Positions 26,784-36,581 of a stretch of DNA of 64,000 bases are shown here, piece by piece. Source of the stretch: Mycobacterium sp. Z3061 (GTDB taxonomy: Bacteria > Actinomycetota > Actinomycetes > Mycobacteriales > Mycobacteriaceae). Under the pieces are notes generated by a model. It was not told the origin of the DNA and did not search any database. It worked only from the letters and a program-made list of their open reading frames with translations. The stretch covers positions 3,658,001 through 3,722,000 of the forward strand of contig NZ_CP134062.1 of assembly GCF_031583025.1 (NCBI RefSeq). Reading direction: 5' to 3'. The translations under genes were made by a program, and so were the position numbers. The first letter of the stretch is position 1; each line of letters opens with the position of its first letter.

Positions 26784-27812
26784 ATGCGGGACAGTCTGAG
26801 GGGCGTAGTCCTGCGCCTCGGCGTCTTTCTGGCCGTTTGCCTGCTGACCGCGTTCGTACTGATCGCAGTCTTCGGAGAGGTGCGGTTCGCCGACGGCAAG
26901 TCCTACTACGCGGAGTTCACCAACGTCTCAAACCTGCGGCAGGGCAAGCTGGTTCGCATTGCCGGCGTGGAAGTCGGCAAGGTGACCAGGATATCGATCA
27001 ATCCGGACGCAACGGTGCGCGTCGAGTTCACCGCGGACGACTCGGTCACGCTCACCGAAGGCACCCGGGCCGTCATCCGCTACGACAACCTGTTCGGCGA
27101 CCGCTATCTGGCGCTCGAGGAGGGCGCCGGGAGCCCTGCCGTTCTTCGCCCCGGCCAGACGATTCCGCTGGCGCGCACCAAACCCGCGCTGGATCTGGAC
27201 GCACTGATCGGTGGCTTCAAACCACTTTTCCGGGCCCTGAACCCCGACCAGGTCAACGCGCTGAGTGAGCAGCTGCTGCAAGCGTTCCAGGGCCAGGGAC
27301 CCACCATCAGCTCGTTTCTGGATCAGGCCGCCGTGCTGACCAACACGCTGGCCGACCGCGATCAGTTGATCGGACAGGTGGTGGACAACCTCAGCGTCGT
27401 CCTGGGTTCGCTTGGCGGCCAGAGCGATCGGCTCGACCAGGCGGTCGTGGCCCTCTCCCAACTGGTGCACGGCCTGGCCGAACGTAAGACGGACATCTCC
27501 AATGCGGTGGCCTACACCAACGCCGCGTCGGGATCCATCGCCGATCTGTTGTCACAGGCTCGGGCACCCTTCACCAAGGTGCTGCACGAAACCGACCGGG
27601 TCGCCGGCATCGCGCTGGCCGACCACGACTATCTCGACAACCTGCTCAACACGCTGCCCGACAGATACCAGGCGCTGGTGCGCCAAGGCATGTACGGAGA
27701 TTTCTTCGCTTTCTATCTGTGCGACGTGGTGCTCAAGGTCAACGGCAAAGGCGGCCAACCGGTGTACGTCAAGGTGGCCGGGCAGCCGACGGGACGGTGC
27801 GCGCCGAAATGA
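26784..27812 (+). CDS. mce3B: MCE-family protein Mce3B
   Basis: This 342-residue protein has an N-terminal transmembrane anchor (LGVFLAVCLLTAFVLIAVFG) and then an MCE domain with LVRIAGVEVGKVTRI and NLFGDRYLALEEG. The length equals M. tuberculosis Mce3B from memory. A helical region near 150-300 would build the tunnel wall. Its stop overlaps the mce3C start by 4 bp. Confidence 0.9.
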   Translation: MRDSLRGVVLRLGVFLAVCLLTAFVLIAVFGEVRFADGKSYYAEFTNVSNLRQGKLVRIAGVEVGKVTRISINPDATVRVEFTADDSVTLTEGTRAVIRYDNLFGDRYLALEEGAGSPAVLRPGQTIPLARTKPALDLDALIGGFKPLFRALNPDQVNALSEQLLQAFQGQGPTISSFLDQAAVLTNTLADRDQLIGQVVDNLSVVLGSLGGQSDRLDQAVVALSQLVHGLAERKTDISNAVAYTNAASGSIADLLSQARAPFTKVLHETDRVAGIALADHDYLDNLLNTLPDRYQALVRQGMYGDFFAFYLCDVVLKVNGKGGQPVYVKVAGQPTGRCAPK

Positions 27813-29041
27813 AAAGCTTCGCCGAACGCAACCGGCTGGTCATCGGGACGGCGGGCATCGCCCTGGTCACCGCGGCGGTGGTGGGCGCCCTGCAGTATCA
27901 GCATTTACCGTTCTTCGACCACGGCAAGACCGTGTCCGCCTACTTCGCCGATGCGGGTGGTCTGCGGACCGACAACACCGTCGAGGTGTCCGGCTACCCG
28001 GTGGGCAAGGTGTCCAGCATCGAACTCGACGGACCGGGCGTGCTGGTCAAGTTCAACATCGACACCGAAGTTCGGCTCGGCGACCGCACCGAGGCGGCGA
28101 TCAAAACCAAGGGCCTGTTGGGCAGCAAGTTCCTCGACGTCCTACCGCGGGGCGACGGCCGGCTCACCGGCCCGATCCCGATCGAGCGCACCATGTCGCC
28201 TTACCAATTGCCGGACGCCCTGGGCGATCTGGCCACCACCATCAGCGGATTGAACACCAGCCAGCTGTCCGCGTCGCTGGACATGCTGTCGCAAACCTTT
28301 GCCGACACACCGGCAGACTTCCGGAACGCGGTCAAGGGGGTGGCCCGGCTCGCGCAGACACTCGACGAGCGAGACGCTCAGCTGCGCAGCCTGCTCGACA
28401 ATGCGGCGAAGGCGACGGGGGTGCTGGCCAAGCGCACAGACCAGATCGTCGACCTGGTGCGTGACACCAACGCGGTGCTTGCCCAACTGCGCACCCAGAG
28501 CGCGGCGCTGGATCAGCTCTGGACGAACATCTCGGCGGTGTCCAAGCAGTTGCAAGGCTTCATCGCCGAGAATCGCCAGCAGCTGCGCCCGGCACTGGAC
28601 AAGGTAAACGGGGTGCTGGCCATCGTCGAGAATCGCAAAGAGCGCGTGCAGCAGGCCCTTCCGCTGCTCAATTCCTACGTGATGTCGCTCGGCGAGTCGC
28701 TGTCATCGGGTCCGTTCTTCAAGGCCTATGTGGTCAACCTGTTGCCCGGCCAGTTCGTCCAGCCGTTCATCAGCGCCGCCTTCTCCGATCTCGGACTGGA
28801 TCCGGCCACCTTGTTGCCGTCGCAATTGACGGACCCCCCGACCGGCCAGCCGGGCACGCCGGCGTTGCCGGTTCCGTACCCGCGCACGGGGCAGGGCGGC
28901 GAACCGCGGCTGAACCTGCCCGACGCGATCACGGGAAACCCTGGGGATCCGCGCTATCCGTACCGTCCGGAGCCGCCGGCCCCGCCGCCCGGCGGGCCAC
29001 CGCCCGGGCCGCCGGCCCGGCAACCGGGGGGCACTCCATGA
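27809..29041 (+). CDS. mce3C: MCE-family protein Mce3C
   Basis: This 410-residue protein starts at the ATG at 27809 (ATGA overlap with mce3B). It has an N-terminal anchor, an MCE domain (VEVSGYPVGKVSSIEL), long helices with LAKRTDQIVDLVRDTN, and a proline-rich tail of about 60 residues ending in PPGPPARQPGGTP. The length matches Mce3C of M. tuberculosis from memory. It is coupled by overlap to mce3D. Confidence 0.9.
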   Translation: MKSFAERNRLVIGTAGIALVTAAVVGALQYQHLPFFDHGKTVSAYFADAGGLRTDNTVEVSGYPVGKVSSIELDGPGVLVKFNIDTEVRLGDRTEAAIKTKGLLGSKFLDVLPRGDGRLTGPIPIERTMSPYQLPDALGDLATTISGLNTSQLSASLDMLSQTFADTPADFRNAVKGVARLAQTLDERDAQLRSLLDNAAKATGVLAKRTDQIVDLVRDTNAVLAQLRTQSAALDQLWTNISAVSKQLQGFIAENRQQLRPALDKVNGVLAIVENRKERVQQALPLLNSYVMSLGESLSSGPFFKAYVVNLLPGQFVQPFISAAFSDLGLDPATLLPSQLTDPPTGQPGTPALPVPYPRTGQGGEPRLNLPDAITGNPGDPRYPYRPEPPAPPPGGPPPGPPARQPGGTP

Positions 29042-30291
29042 CGGCCAGGTTGCGCCGTGCCCGCTCGGTGCTGGCAACCACCCTCGCGCTGGTGTTCGTC
29101 GCCGGGGTGATCGTCGCGATGCGTACCGCCGGTGAAACCGATCGGAACGTGGTGGTCGCCTACTTCGACAACAGCAGTGGCCTGTTCGCGGGTGACGACA
29201 TCCGCATCCGTGGTGTGCCGGTGGGCAAGATCATCAAGATCGAACCGCAACCACTGCGGTCCAAGATCACGTTCTGGTTCGACCCCCGGCACAAGGTTCC
29301 CGCCGATGCCAAGGCGGCGATCCTGTCACCGCAACTGGTGACCGGCCGGGCGATCCAGCTGACGCCGCCCTATTCCGGCGGACCAGCCATGGCCGACGGC
29401 GCGGTCATCCCGCAGGACCGCACCGCGGTGCCGGTCGAATGGGACGACCTGCGCAACCAGCTGCAGCGGCTCACCGAATTGCTGAAACCCACTCGCCCCG
29501 GTGGCGTCAGCACACTGGGTGCTCTCATCAACACCGCGGCGGACAACCTGCGAGGTCAGGGCACCACCATCCGCGACACCATCATCAAACTGTCCCAGGC
29601 GGTTTCCGCGCTGGGCGACCACAGCAACGACATCTTCGCCACCCTGAAAAATCTGTCGACCCTGGTGACCGCACTGCACGACAGCGCGGATCTGCTCGAG
29701 CACCTCAACCAGAACCTGGCCTCGGTTTCGTCGCTACTGGCCGACGATCCGCACAAGGTTGCCGCGGCGGCCGAGGACCTCAACGCCGTCGTCGCCGACG
29801 TCCAGAGCTTCGCCGCGGACAACCGCGAGGCCATCGGCACCGCCTCGGACAAACTCTCGTCGATCACCCAGACGCTCGTCGCGAGCCTCGACGACATCAA
29901 GCAGACCCTGCACATCAGCCCGACCGTGTTGCAGAACTTCAACAACATCTTCGAGCCGGCCAACGGATCGCTGACCGGAGCGCTGGCCGGCACCAACATG
30001 GCCAATCCAATTGCGTTCCTGTGTGGGGCAATTCAGGCGGCATCGCGGCTGGGCGGCGAACAGGCCGCGAAGCTGTGTGCGCAGTACATGGCTCCGATCG
30101 TCAAGAACCGCCAGTACAACTTCCCGCCGCTGGGGGAGAACCTGTTCGTCGGCGCGCAGGCCAGACCCAATGAGATCACCTACAGCGAGGACTGGATGCG
30201 CCCTGACTTCGTCCCGCCGGGGCCGGCGGTCCACCCCGACCCCGCGGCGGGCCTGCCCGGTCTGATGCTGCCGCCCGGAGCCGGCTCATGA
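29038..30291 (+). CDS. mce3D: MCE-family protein Mce3D
   Basis: This 417-residue MCE protein has an N-terminal anchor (VLATTLALVFVAGVIVAM), then DDIRIRGVPVGKIIKIEPQP and helical repeats such as LNAVVADVQSFAADNREAIG. The C-terminus carries the conserved block LFVGAQARPNEITYSEDWMR found in MceD proteins. Both ends overlap neighbours by 4 bp. Confidence 0.9.
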   Translation: MTARLRRARSVLATTLALVFVAGVIVAMRTAGETDRNVVVAYFDNSSGLFAGDDIRIRGVPVGKIIKIEPQPLRSKITFWFDPRHKVPADAKAAILSPQLVTGRAIQLTPPYSGGPAMADGAVIPQDRTAVPVEWDDLRNQLQRLTELLKPTRPGGVSTLGALINTAADNLRGQGTTIRDTIIKLSQAVSALGDHSNDIFATLKNLSTLVTALHDSADLLEHLNQNLASVSSLLADDPHKVAAAAEDLNAVVADVQSFAADNREAIGTASDKLSSITQTLVASLDDIKQTLHISPTVLQNFNNIFEPANGSLTGALAGTNMANPIAFLCGAIQAASRLGGEQAAKLCAQYMAPIVKNRQYNFPPLGENLFVGAQARPNEITYSEDWMRPDFVPPGPAVHPDPAAGLPGLMLPPGAGS

Positions 30292-31424
30292 ACAGGCTCG
30301 TGGCCCTCGTGGTGGCGCTCTCCCTCGCAGTCTCCGGTTGCGCCTGGCACGGACTGAACTCGCTGCCACTGCCCGGCACGGAAGGCAATGGGTCCGGTTC
30401 CTACCTGGTCTCGGCACAGATGCCCGACGTCAACAACATTCAGGCCAACTCGCGGGTCCGCGTCGCGGACGTCACGGTCGGCCACGTGACCAGGATCGAG
30501 CGCCAGGGCTGGCATGCCCTGGTGACCATGCGACTCAACGGCGAAGTCGATCTGCCGGCGAACGCCACGGCCAAGATCGGCACCACCAGCCTGCTCGGCT
30601 CGTATCACATCGAGCTGTCGGCACCGAAAGCCGAACCACCGCAAGGGAAGCTGCGCGCCGGATCGGTCATCCCGCTGTCTCGCGGCGGCGCCTATCCGAG
30701 CACCGAGCAGACGTTGGCCGCGCTGTCGCTGGTACTCAACGGCGGCGGTCTGGGCCAGATCCAGGACATCACAGAGGCATTGAGTACCGCCTTCCGCGGG
30801 CGCGAGCACGACGTCCGGAGCTTGATCGGTCAGCTGGACCAGTTCTCCGCCTACCTCAACGATCAATCCGGCGACATCATCGCCGCCACCGAGAGTTTGA
30901 ACCGACTCGTCGGCAAGTTCGCCGCTCAGCAACCCGTCCTGGAGCGCGCACTGGCGACCATCCCCGACGCGCTCGCGGTGCTCAACGAGGAGCGCGGCAA
31001 ACTCGTCGAGGCCGCCGATCAGTTGAGCAAGTTCAGCGCTTTGACAGCGGACTCGGTCAACAAGACCAAGTCCAGCGTTCTCAGTGAATTGGCGCAACTG
31101 GGACCGGTTTTGGAGTCGCTGGCCGATGCGGGTCCGAGCCTGACCCGATCGCTGTCCCTGCTGGGCACCTTTCCGTTCCCGAACGAGACGTTCCAGAATT
31201 TTCAGCGCGGCGACTACGCGAATCTGACGGCGATCGTCGACCTCACGCTCAGCCGGATCGACCAGGGGATCTTCACCGGCACCCGGTGGGAGTGCCATCT
31301 GACCCAGCTGGAGCTGCAGTGGGGCCGTACCATCGGCCAGTTCCCGAGTCCGTGCACCGGAGGCTTCCGGGGCACCCCGGGCAATCCGCTGACGGCCCCG
31401 TACCACTTCGAGCAGGGACCCTAG
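30288..31424 (+). CDS. lprM: MCE-family lipoprotein Mce3E (LprM)
   Basis: This 378-residue MCE protein has a lipoprotein signal peptide; the lipobox AVSGC places the lipidated cysteine at residue 18. The MCE domain has SRVRVADVTVGHVTRI. MceE proteins are the lipid-anchored members of the Mce hexamer. It starts in an ATGA overlap with mce3D, and its stop shares one base with the GTG of mce3F. Confidence 0.9.
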   Translation: MNRLVALVVALSLAVSGCAWHGLNSLPLPGTEGNGSGSYLVSAQMPDVNNIQANSRVRVADVTVGHVTRIERQGWHALVTMRLNGEVDLPANATAKIGTTSLLGSYHIELSAPKAEPPQGKLRAGSVIPLSRGGAYPSTEQTLAALSLVLNGGGLGQIQDITEALSTAFRGREHDVRSLIGQLDQFSAYLNDQSGDIIAATESLNRLVGKFAAQQPVLERALATIPDALAVLNEERGKLVEAADQLSKFSALTADSVNKTKSSVLSELAQLGPVLESLADAGPSLTRSLSLLGTFPFPNETFQNFQRGDYANLTAIVDLTLSRIDQGIFTGTRWECHLTQLELQWGRTIGQFPSPCTGGFRGTPGNPLTAPYHFEQGP

Positions 31425-32866
31425 TGTTACACCTACCGCGGCGAATCATCGTCCAGCTGGCCGTTTTCGGCGTGATTGCGCTGAGCGTGCTGGCCGTGAC
31501 GTTCCTGCACTTCGTCAAGTTGCCGGCGATGTTGTTCGGCGTCGGCAGATACACGGTGACGATGCAACTGCCGGAATCCGGCGGTCTTTACGGCACCGGC
31601 AACGTCACATACCGCGGCTTCGAAGTGGGCCGGGTGGAATCCGTGCGGCTCACCGACGCCGGCGTCGAAGCGGTGTTGTCACTGAAATCGGGCATCGATA
31701 TCCCGTCCGATCTCAAGGCGGAGGTGCACAGCCACACCGCGATCGGTGAGTCGTACGTAGAACTGCTGCCCCGCAACGCCACTTCGCCGCCGCTGAAAGA
31801 CGGTGACGTAATCGCGCTGGCCAACACCTCGGTGCCACCTGATATCAACGGCTTGCTCAGCGCCGCGAACTCTGCGATAGCCGCGATACCACGCGACAAC
31901 CTGCAGACCGTTGTCGACGAGTCTTACACGGCCGTAGGCGGATTGGGCCCCGAACTCTCCCGGCTGGTCACAGGTTCGACGACCCTGGCCATCGATGCCC
32001 GCAAGAACCTCGATCCACTGCTGACGCTGATCGACCGGGCGCCACCGGTGCTCGACTCCCAGACGCATACCTCCGATGCGATCGCAGGGTGGGCATCGCA
32101 CCTGGCCACCGTCACCGCGGACCTGCAGGCACATGACGGCGCGGTCGCCGGCGTCATCGACCGCGGCGGTCCGGCCCTACAGGAAGTGCGTCAGCTGATC
32201 GAACGTGTGCAACCGACGCTGCCGATCCTGCTGGCCAACCTGGTCAGCATCGGCCAGGTGGCAGTCACCTATCAAAACGACATCGAACAACTGCTCGTCG
32301 TGTTCCCGAGATCTATCGAGGCCGAACAGGCAGGCATCCTGGCCAATCTGAACACAAAGCAGGGATATCGTGGGCAGTATCTGAGTTTCAACCTGAACCT
32401 CAACCTGCCGCCGCCGTGCACCACCGGATTCCTGCCGGCCCAGCAGCAGCGCGTCCCGACCTTCGAGGACTACCCGGGCCGCCCGGCCGGCGATCTCTAC
32501 TGCCGGGTGCCCCAGGACTCGCCGCTCAATGTGCGTGGCGCACGGAACATCCCGTGCGAAACGGTGCCCGGCAAACGCGCGCCCACGGTGAAACTGTGCG
32601 AGAGCACTGAGCAGTACGTGCCGCTCAACGACGGCTTCAATTGGAAGGGCGACCCCAACGCGACGCTGTCCGGGCAGGGGATTCCACAGCTGCCACCCGC
32701 GGCCGCGCCGCTGCCCACGCCACTTCCGATAGCCACCGCCGAATACGACCCCGCCACTGGCACTTACACCGGACCCGATGGGCGCCAGTACACCCGATCA
32801 GATCTGGCTCAACCCGCGCCGAAGGACAGAACATGGCAATCGATGCTGCTGCCGCCGGGCAACTGA
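31424..32866 (+). CDS. mce3F: MCE-family protein Mce3F
   Basis: This 480-residue protein starts at a GTG whose G is the last base of the lprM stop codon (TAGTG). It has an N-terminal anchor (IIVQLAVFGVIALSVLAVTF), an MCE domain with NVTYRGFEVGRVESV, and helices. The C-terminal domain holds several Cys and ends with TYTGPDGRQYTRSDLAQ and MLLPPGN, a conserved MceF ending. The 34-bp overlap with the next gene supports tight coupling. Confidence 0.9.
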   Translation: MLHLPRRIIVQLAVFGVIALSVLAVTFLHFVKLPAMLFGVGRYTVTMQLPESGGLYGTGNVTYRGFEVGRVESVRLTDAGVEAVLSLKSGIDIPSDLKAEVHSHTAIGESYVELLPRNATSPPLKDGDVIALANTSVPPDINGLLSAANSAIAAIPRDNLQTVVDESYTAVGGLGPELSRLVTGSTTLAIDARKNLDPLLTLIDRAPPVLDSQTHTSDAIAGWASHLATVTADLQAHDGAVAGVIDRGGPALQEVRQLIERVQPTLPILLANLVSIGQVAVTYQNDIEQLLVVFPRSIEAEQAGILANLNTKQGYRGQYLSFNLNLNLPPPCTTGFLPAQQQRVPTFEDYPGRPAGDLYCRVPQDSPLNVRGARNIPCETVPGKRAPTVKLCESTEQYVPLNDGFNWKGDPNATLSGQGIPQLPPAAAPLPTPLPIATAEYDPATGTYTGPDGRQYTRSDLAQPAPKDRTWQSMLLPPGN

Positions 32867-33369
32867 AGATCCGGGCCGGGAGGTCTTTGTCTCCCCACGG
32901 ATGGGCGACGGCGTTCGGCGTGGTCGCGGTCGTCGTCCTGGCAACGCTGACGTCCTGGCTCGGCTTCCGCGCTCACCAGTCGCAGCAGGCTCAGGCCCAG
33001 CGCAATCAGTTCCTGCAGGTGGCAAGGCAGGGTGCGCTGAACCTGACGACCATCGATTGGCAGCACGCGGACGTCGACGTGCGGCGAATCCTGGACGGCG
33101 CAACGGGAGAGTTCTACAACGACTTCGCCCGGCGGTCAGGGCCGTTCATCGAGGTGCTGACGCAAGCCAAGGCCAGCACGGTCGGCACCATCACCGAGGC
33201 CGGGCTGGAGTCGCAGGCCACCGATTCTGCGCAAGCACTGGTGGAGGTCTCGGTACGGACGTCAAATGCCGGTGAAGCCGAACCGGTTCCACGGATGTGG
33301 CGAATGCGGATCACAGTTGCGAAGATCGGCGATCAAGTCAAGGTTTCCAACGTAGGATTCGTGCCATGA
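32833..33369 (+). CDS. Mce-associated membrane protein (first)
   Basis: This 178-residue protein has a single hydrophobic helix near residues 24-44 (ATAFGVVAVVVLATLTSWLG) followed by a periplasmic alpha/beta domain ending VSNVGFVP. The family (Mas) stabilises or assists Mce complexes. It overlaps mce3F by 34 bp. Position and type match Rv1972 at the end of the M. tuberculosis mce3 operon. Confidence 0.82.
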   Translation: MAIDAAAAGQLKIRAGRSLSPHGWATAFGVVAVVVLATLTSWLGFRAHQSQQAQAQRNQFLQVARQGALNLTTIDWQHADVDVRRILDGATGEFYNDFARRSGPFIEVLTQAKASTVGTITEAGLESQATDSAQALVEVSVRTSNAGEAEPVPRMWRMRITVAKIGDQVKVSNVGFVP

Positions 33370-33857
33370 GCGCGATCAAGTGGTCGCGGGTGCTCAGCTA
33401 TGGGCTGCTGCCGGCGCTGGCGTTGTCGCTGGCAGCCGCTGCCGGCTGGCTGAAATGGCAGGACACCTCCGTGCGCGACGCGGTTGTGGCACGTGCGGAA
33501 TCCACGCGCGCCGCCAGCGAGGGAACCGTCGCGCTGTTGTCCTACAAGCCCGACACCGTCCAGCAGGATCTCGATGCCGCACGCGCCAGGTTGACCGGTA
33601 ATTTCCTGGATGCTTACCGCCAATTGACCCGTGACGTGGTGATTCCCGGGGCCAAACAAAAGCAGATCTCAGCGGTGGCGACCGTCGGGGGAGCCGCATC
33701 GGTTTCGGCCACCGACAGTCATGCCGTGGTGTTGCTGTTCGTGAGCCAGACGGTCACGGTGGGCCAGGACGCCCCGACCAGCACCGCATCCAACGTGCGG
33801 GTGACCCTCGATAAGCGGGACGGGCGTTGGCTGATTTCGCATTTCGACCCGGTCTGA
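33366..33857 (+). CDS. Mce-associated membrane protein (second)
   Basis: This 163-residue protein has the same design as the preceding one: a membrane helix (VLSYGLLPALALSLAAAAGWL), then a domain with SYKPDTVQQDLDAARARLTG and an ending LISHFDPV. It starts in an ATGA overlap. It corresponds to Rv1973 by position. The pair probably arose by duplication. Confidence 0.82.
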   Translation: MSAIKWSRVLSYGLLPALALSLAAAAGWLKWQDTSVRDAVVARAESTRAASEGTVALLSYKPDTVQQDLDAARARLTGNFLDAYRQLTRDVVIPGAKQKQISAVATVGGAASVSATDSHAVVLLFVSQTVTVGQDAPTSTASNVRVTLDKRDGRWLISHFDPV

Positions 33858-33867
33858 GGTGATGTCG

Positions 33868-34209
33868 ATGCGCCGGTCCGGTCTTCTCATACTCGTGGGA
33901 GCTCTGTTCCTCGCAGGCGCGGCACCCCGTGCCAACGCGGATGCGGTGGCCTACCTGGTCAACGTCACCATGCGTACCGGCTACGGCTTCGCCAATGCCG
34001 ATGACGCACTGAGGTATGGAAACAGTCTGTGCGACAGGGTTTCCGAGGGACGCAGCTACGCTTCGCTGATCGGCGATATCAAGACCGACTTCAATACCAC
34101 CGACGGATTCCAGGCGTCTTATCTACTGAGTCAGGCTGTCAACGAGTTGTGCCCCGCGCTGATTTGGCAGCTGCGAAACTCCGCGGCCAACTATCGGATT
34201 GGAGACTGA
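33868..34209 (+). CDS. Secreted DUF732 protein
   Basis: This 113-residue exported protein has a signal peptide (RRSGLLILVGALFLAGAAPRA) cleaved near ANADA, then a small helical domain with two cysteines (SLCDRVSEGRS and NELCPALIW), typical of mycobacterial DUF732 proteins of unknown function. I chose the ATG at 33868 because GAGG lies 8 bases upstream; GTG 33859 and ATG 33862 also lie in frame. By position it resembles Rv1974 after mce3. Confidence 0.78.
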   Translation: MRRSGLLILVGALFLAGAAPRANADAVAYLVNVTMRTGYGFANADDALRYGNSLCDRVSEGRSYASLIGDIKTDFNTTDGFQASYLLSQAVNELCPALIWQLRNSAANYRIGD

Positions 34210-34210
34210 C

Positions 34211-34852
34211 ATGCGGCGCCTCATGCTCACACTCTCAGCACTGTCTCTTGCCGCCGTGGCGGGGGTGCCCTGCGCGCACGCGGACAATAAGCGCCTCAAC
34301 GACAGCTTGGTCGCCAACGTTTTCACCGTCCAGCACCAGGCCGGCTGCACCAACGATGTCAGGATCAACCCGCAGCTGCAGCTGGCCGCACAATGGCACA
34401 CGCTCGATGTGCTGAACAACCGAAACCTGAACGGCGATATCGGGACCGACGGATCCGCGCCCCAGGACCGGGCAGCCGCTGCCGGCTATCGCGGGAAGGT
34501 CGCCGAAACGGTGGCGATCAATCCCGCAATGTCGATCAGCGGCGTCGAGTTGATCAACCAATGGTATTACGACCCGGCGTATTTCGCGATCATGTCCAAT
34601 TGCGCCAACAGTCAGATCGGCGTGTGGTCGGAGAACAGTCCGGATCGGACGGTCGTGGTCGCGGTCTACGGGCAACCGGATGGGGCAGCGGTCCCGCCGT
34701 CCAGGCCGTCGTCCGTTGTGCCCGTGCAGGAGAACGTTCCCCTTGATCCTCGACCGGATTACGACGCCACCGACGAGATCGAGTACGCCGTCGACTGGTT
34801 TCCGTGGATCCTGCGTGGCGTGAACCCGCCGCCGGGAATACCGCCGGAGTAA
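34211..34852 (+). CDS. Secreted CAP-superfamily protein
   Basis: This 213-residue protein has a signal peptide (LMLTLSALSLAAVAGVPCAHA) and a CAP/SCP-like domain: LAAQWHTLDVLNNRNLNGDI, VAETVAINPA and MSNCANSQIGVW. The histidine and glutamate set of typical CAP domains is only partly kept. The C-terminal 45 residues are proline-rich. The start is 1 bp after the DUF732 stop, so it is the last gene of the mce3-type operon, as Rv1975 is in M. tuberculosis. CAP proteins often bind lipids, which suits an Mce operon. Confidence 0.72.
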   Translation: MRRLMLTLSALSLAAVAGVPCAHADNKRLNDSLVANVFTVQHQAGCTNDVRINPQLQLAAQWHTLDVLNNRNLNGDIGTDGSAPQDRAAAAGYRGKVAETVAINPAMSISGVELINQWYYDPAYFAIMSNCANSQIGVWSENSPDRTVVVAVYGQPDGAAVPPSRPSSVVPVQENVPLDPRPDYDATDEIEYAVDWFPWILRGVNPPPGIPPE

Positions 34853-34957
34853 GTCGGCAGTCGTCGGATCGGCTTTTCGGGGAATCACATCAGTTTCTTC
34901 GCAGCGTCCCAGGTGTCACAGGCGTAACATGAAGCGGCTGGCACTAGGCCGTGGAAA

Positions 34958-34977
34958 GTGATATCGCCGGTGATATC
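34958..34977. repeat. Short direct repeat GTGATATC before the 13E12 gene
   Basis: GTGATATC occurs at 34958-34965 and 34970-34977, a 12-bp period. It lies in the 287-bp gap between the mce operon and the HNH gene. GATATC is self-complementary, so each copy is also a short palindrome. The rest of this gap shows nothing I can name. Confidence 0.35.
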
Positions 34978-35139
34978 AACACGTTTCGGGCGTGAGCGTG
35001 CATAGAATCGCGCCGACACACCGAGCGTGATGGCATTGTGTGCATTCTCGACACCGCGGTTCCGCCGTGAGCGAAATAGGCGGCTGCTGAGCGGGTTTGG
35101 CGCGAAAAGCTGTCGGTGCCCCTTCGTAAAATCGGGGAC

Positions 35140-36471
35140 ATGGCATCGAGTACGCGTGAGGAGATCATCGAGGTCTTCAACGCACTCGACGCCGCTGTTG
35201 ATCGCCTGTGCGACTTGGCGTTCGACGCGTTGACCACCCCGGAGTTCCTGCGCGGTATGGAGCGCCTGGAAAAGGTGCACCGCCGGATGCGCACACCCCA
35301 GCACACGTTGATCAACCACCTCAAAACCCAAGCCACCGAAGAAGAACTCGGCGGCAAACTCCCCGCCGCACTGGCCGAGCGGCTGCGCATCACCAAAGCC
35401 GAAGCCAACCGGCGCATCGCCGAGGCCGAAGACCTCGGCCAGCGCCGGGCACTGACGGGGGAGCCGTTGGCCCCGACGTTGAGTGCCACCGCGCAGGCCC
35501 AGCGCCAGGGCCTGGTCGGGGATGCCCACATCAAGGTGATCCGCGACTTCATCGCCCACCTGCCCAGCACAGTGAATGTCGACACCTGGGAGGCCGCCGA
35601 AAAAGACCTGGCCGGCAAAGCGTGTGACTTCCGCCCCGACCAAGTCGCCAAATACGCCCACGAACTCATGGCCCTGCTGCACCCCGACGGCGACTACACC
35701 GAAGAAGAACGCGCCCGCAAACGCGGCCTCATCCTGGGCCCCCAACAGTACGACGGCATGTCGCGCATCAGCGGATTGATCACCCCCGAACTACGGGCAC
35801 TGCTCGAAGCCGCCTGGGCCAAACTCGCCGCCCCCGGCGCCGGCGTCCCGGACGGGGACACCGACACCCGCAGCCAACCCCAACGCAACCACGACGCCAC
35901 GGTCACCGCCATTCGTGAACTGTTCGCTACCGGGGAGTTGGGCACCCACAACGGCCTACCCGTCAGCATCATCGTCACCACCACCCTCAAAGACCTTGAG
36001 GCCGGCACCGGTAGGGCCCGCACCGGCGGCGGCACCCGCATCCCGCTGCCCACCCTGATCGGCTGGGCCGCCACCTCGCACCACTATCTGGCGGTCTTCG
36101 ACGGCGCCAAGCCGCTGGCGCTGTTCCACGCCAAGCGCTTCGCGAACCTGGCTCAGCGAATGATGTTGCTGGCCAAAGACGGTGGCTGCACCCGCCCCGG
36201 CTGCGACACCCCCGGCTACCACGCCGAGGTCCATCACGTCAGCGGCTGGACGAACACCTATGTCACCGACATCCACGACCTCACCCTGGCCTGCGGCATT
36301 GATAATCGCCTCGCCGAAAAAGGCTGGACCACCCGCAAGAACGCCAAAAGCGACACCGAGTGGCTACCGCCCGCCCATCTGGATCACGGCCAACCGCGAG
36401 TAAACACGTTCCACCACCCGGAGAAACTGTTCGCACCCGACCCCAACGAAGAAGATGACGAACCCGCTTGA
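35140..36471 (+). CDS. 13E12-family (DUF222) HNH endonuclease-like protein
   Basis: This is about 443 residues from the ATG at 35140 (the frame is open to 35116). The N-terminal DUF222 helical domain has [20 protein letters not shown]; the C-terminal HNH-type module has [20 protein letters not shown] followed by [15 protein letters not shown], giving a treble-clef zinc site. These multicopy genes in mycobacteria are called REP13E12 and serve as prophage attachment sites in M. tuberculosis. Nuclease action on DNA is presumed. No flanking target repeats were seen, so I do not call the unit a mobile element. Confidence 0.85.
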   Translation: MASSTREEIIEVFNALDAAVDRLCDLAFDALTTPEFLRGMERLEKVHRRMRTPQHTLINHLKTQATEEELGGKLPAALAERLRITKAEANRRIAEAEDLGQRRALTGEPLAPTLSATAQAQRQGLVGDAHIKVIRDFIAHLPSTVNVDTWEAAEKDLAGKACDFRPDQVAKYAHELMALLHPDGDYTEEERARKRGLILGPQQYDGMSRISGLITPELRALLEAAWAKLAAPGAGVPDGDTDTRSQPQRNHDATVTAIRELFATGELGTHNGLPVSIIVTTTLKDLEAGTGRARTGGGTRIPLPTLIGWAATSHHYLAVFDGAKPLALFHAKRFANLAQRMMLLAKDGGCTRPGCDTPGYHAEVHHVSGWTNTYVTDIHDLTLACGIDNRLAEKGWTTRKNAKSDTEWLPPAHLDHGQPRVNTFHHPEKLFAPDPNEEDDEPA

Positions 36472-36581
36472 CCGTCCGCACTAAGTCAGAGCCCTGGGTT
36501 TACAGCTCAGGAACGTTGGCGTGCCGTGACTCCACTACGCTCATCGCAACAACTCGCCGCCAATGCGAAGGAGATTCGCCG

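Noticed and set aside
35140..36471. Calling the 13E12 gene a complete mobile element
   Set aside because: No terminal repeats, target-site duplications or transposase are visible.
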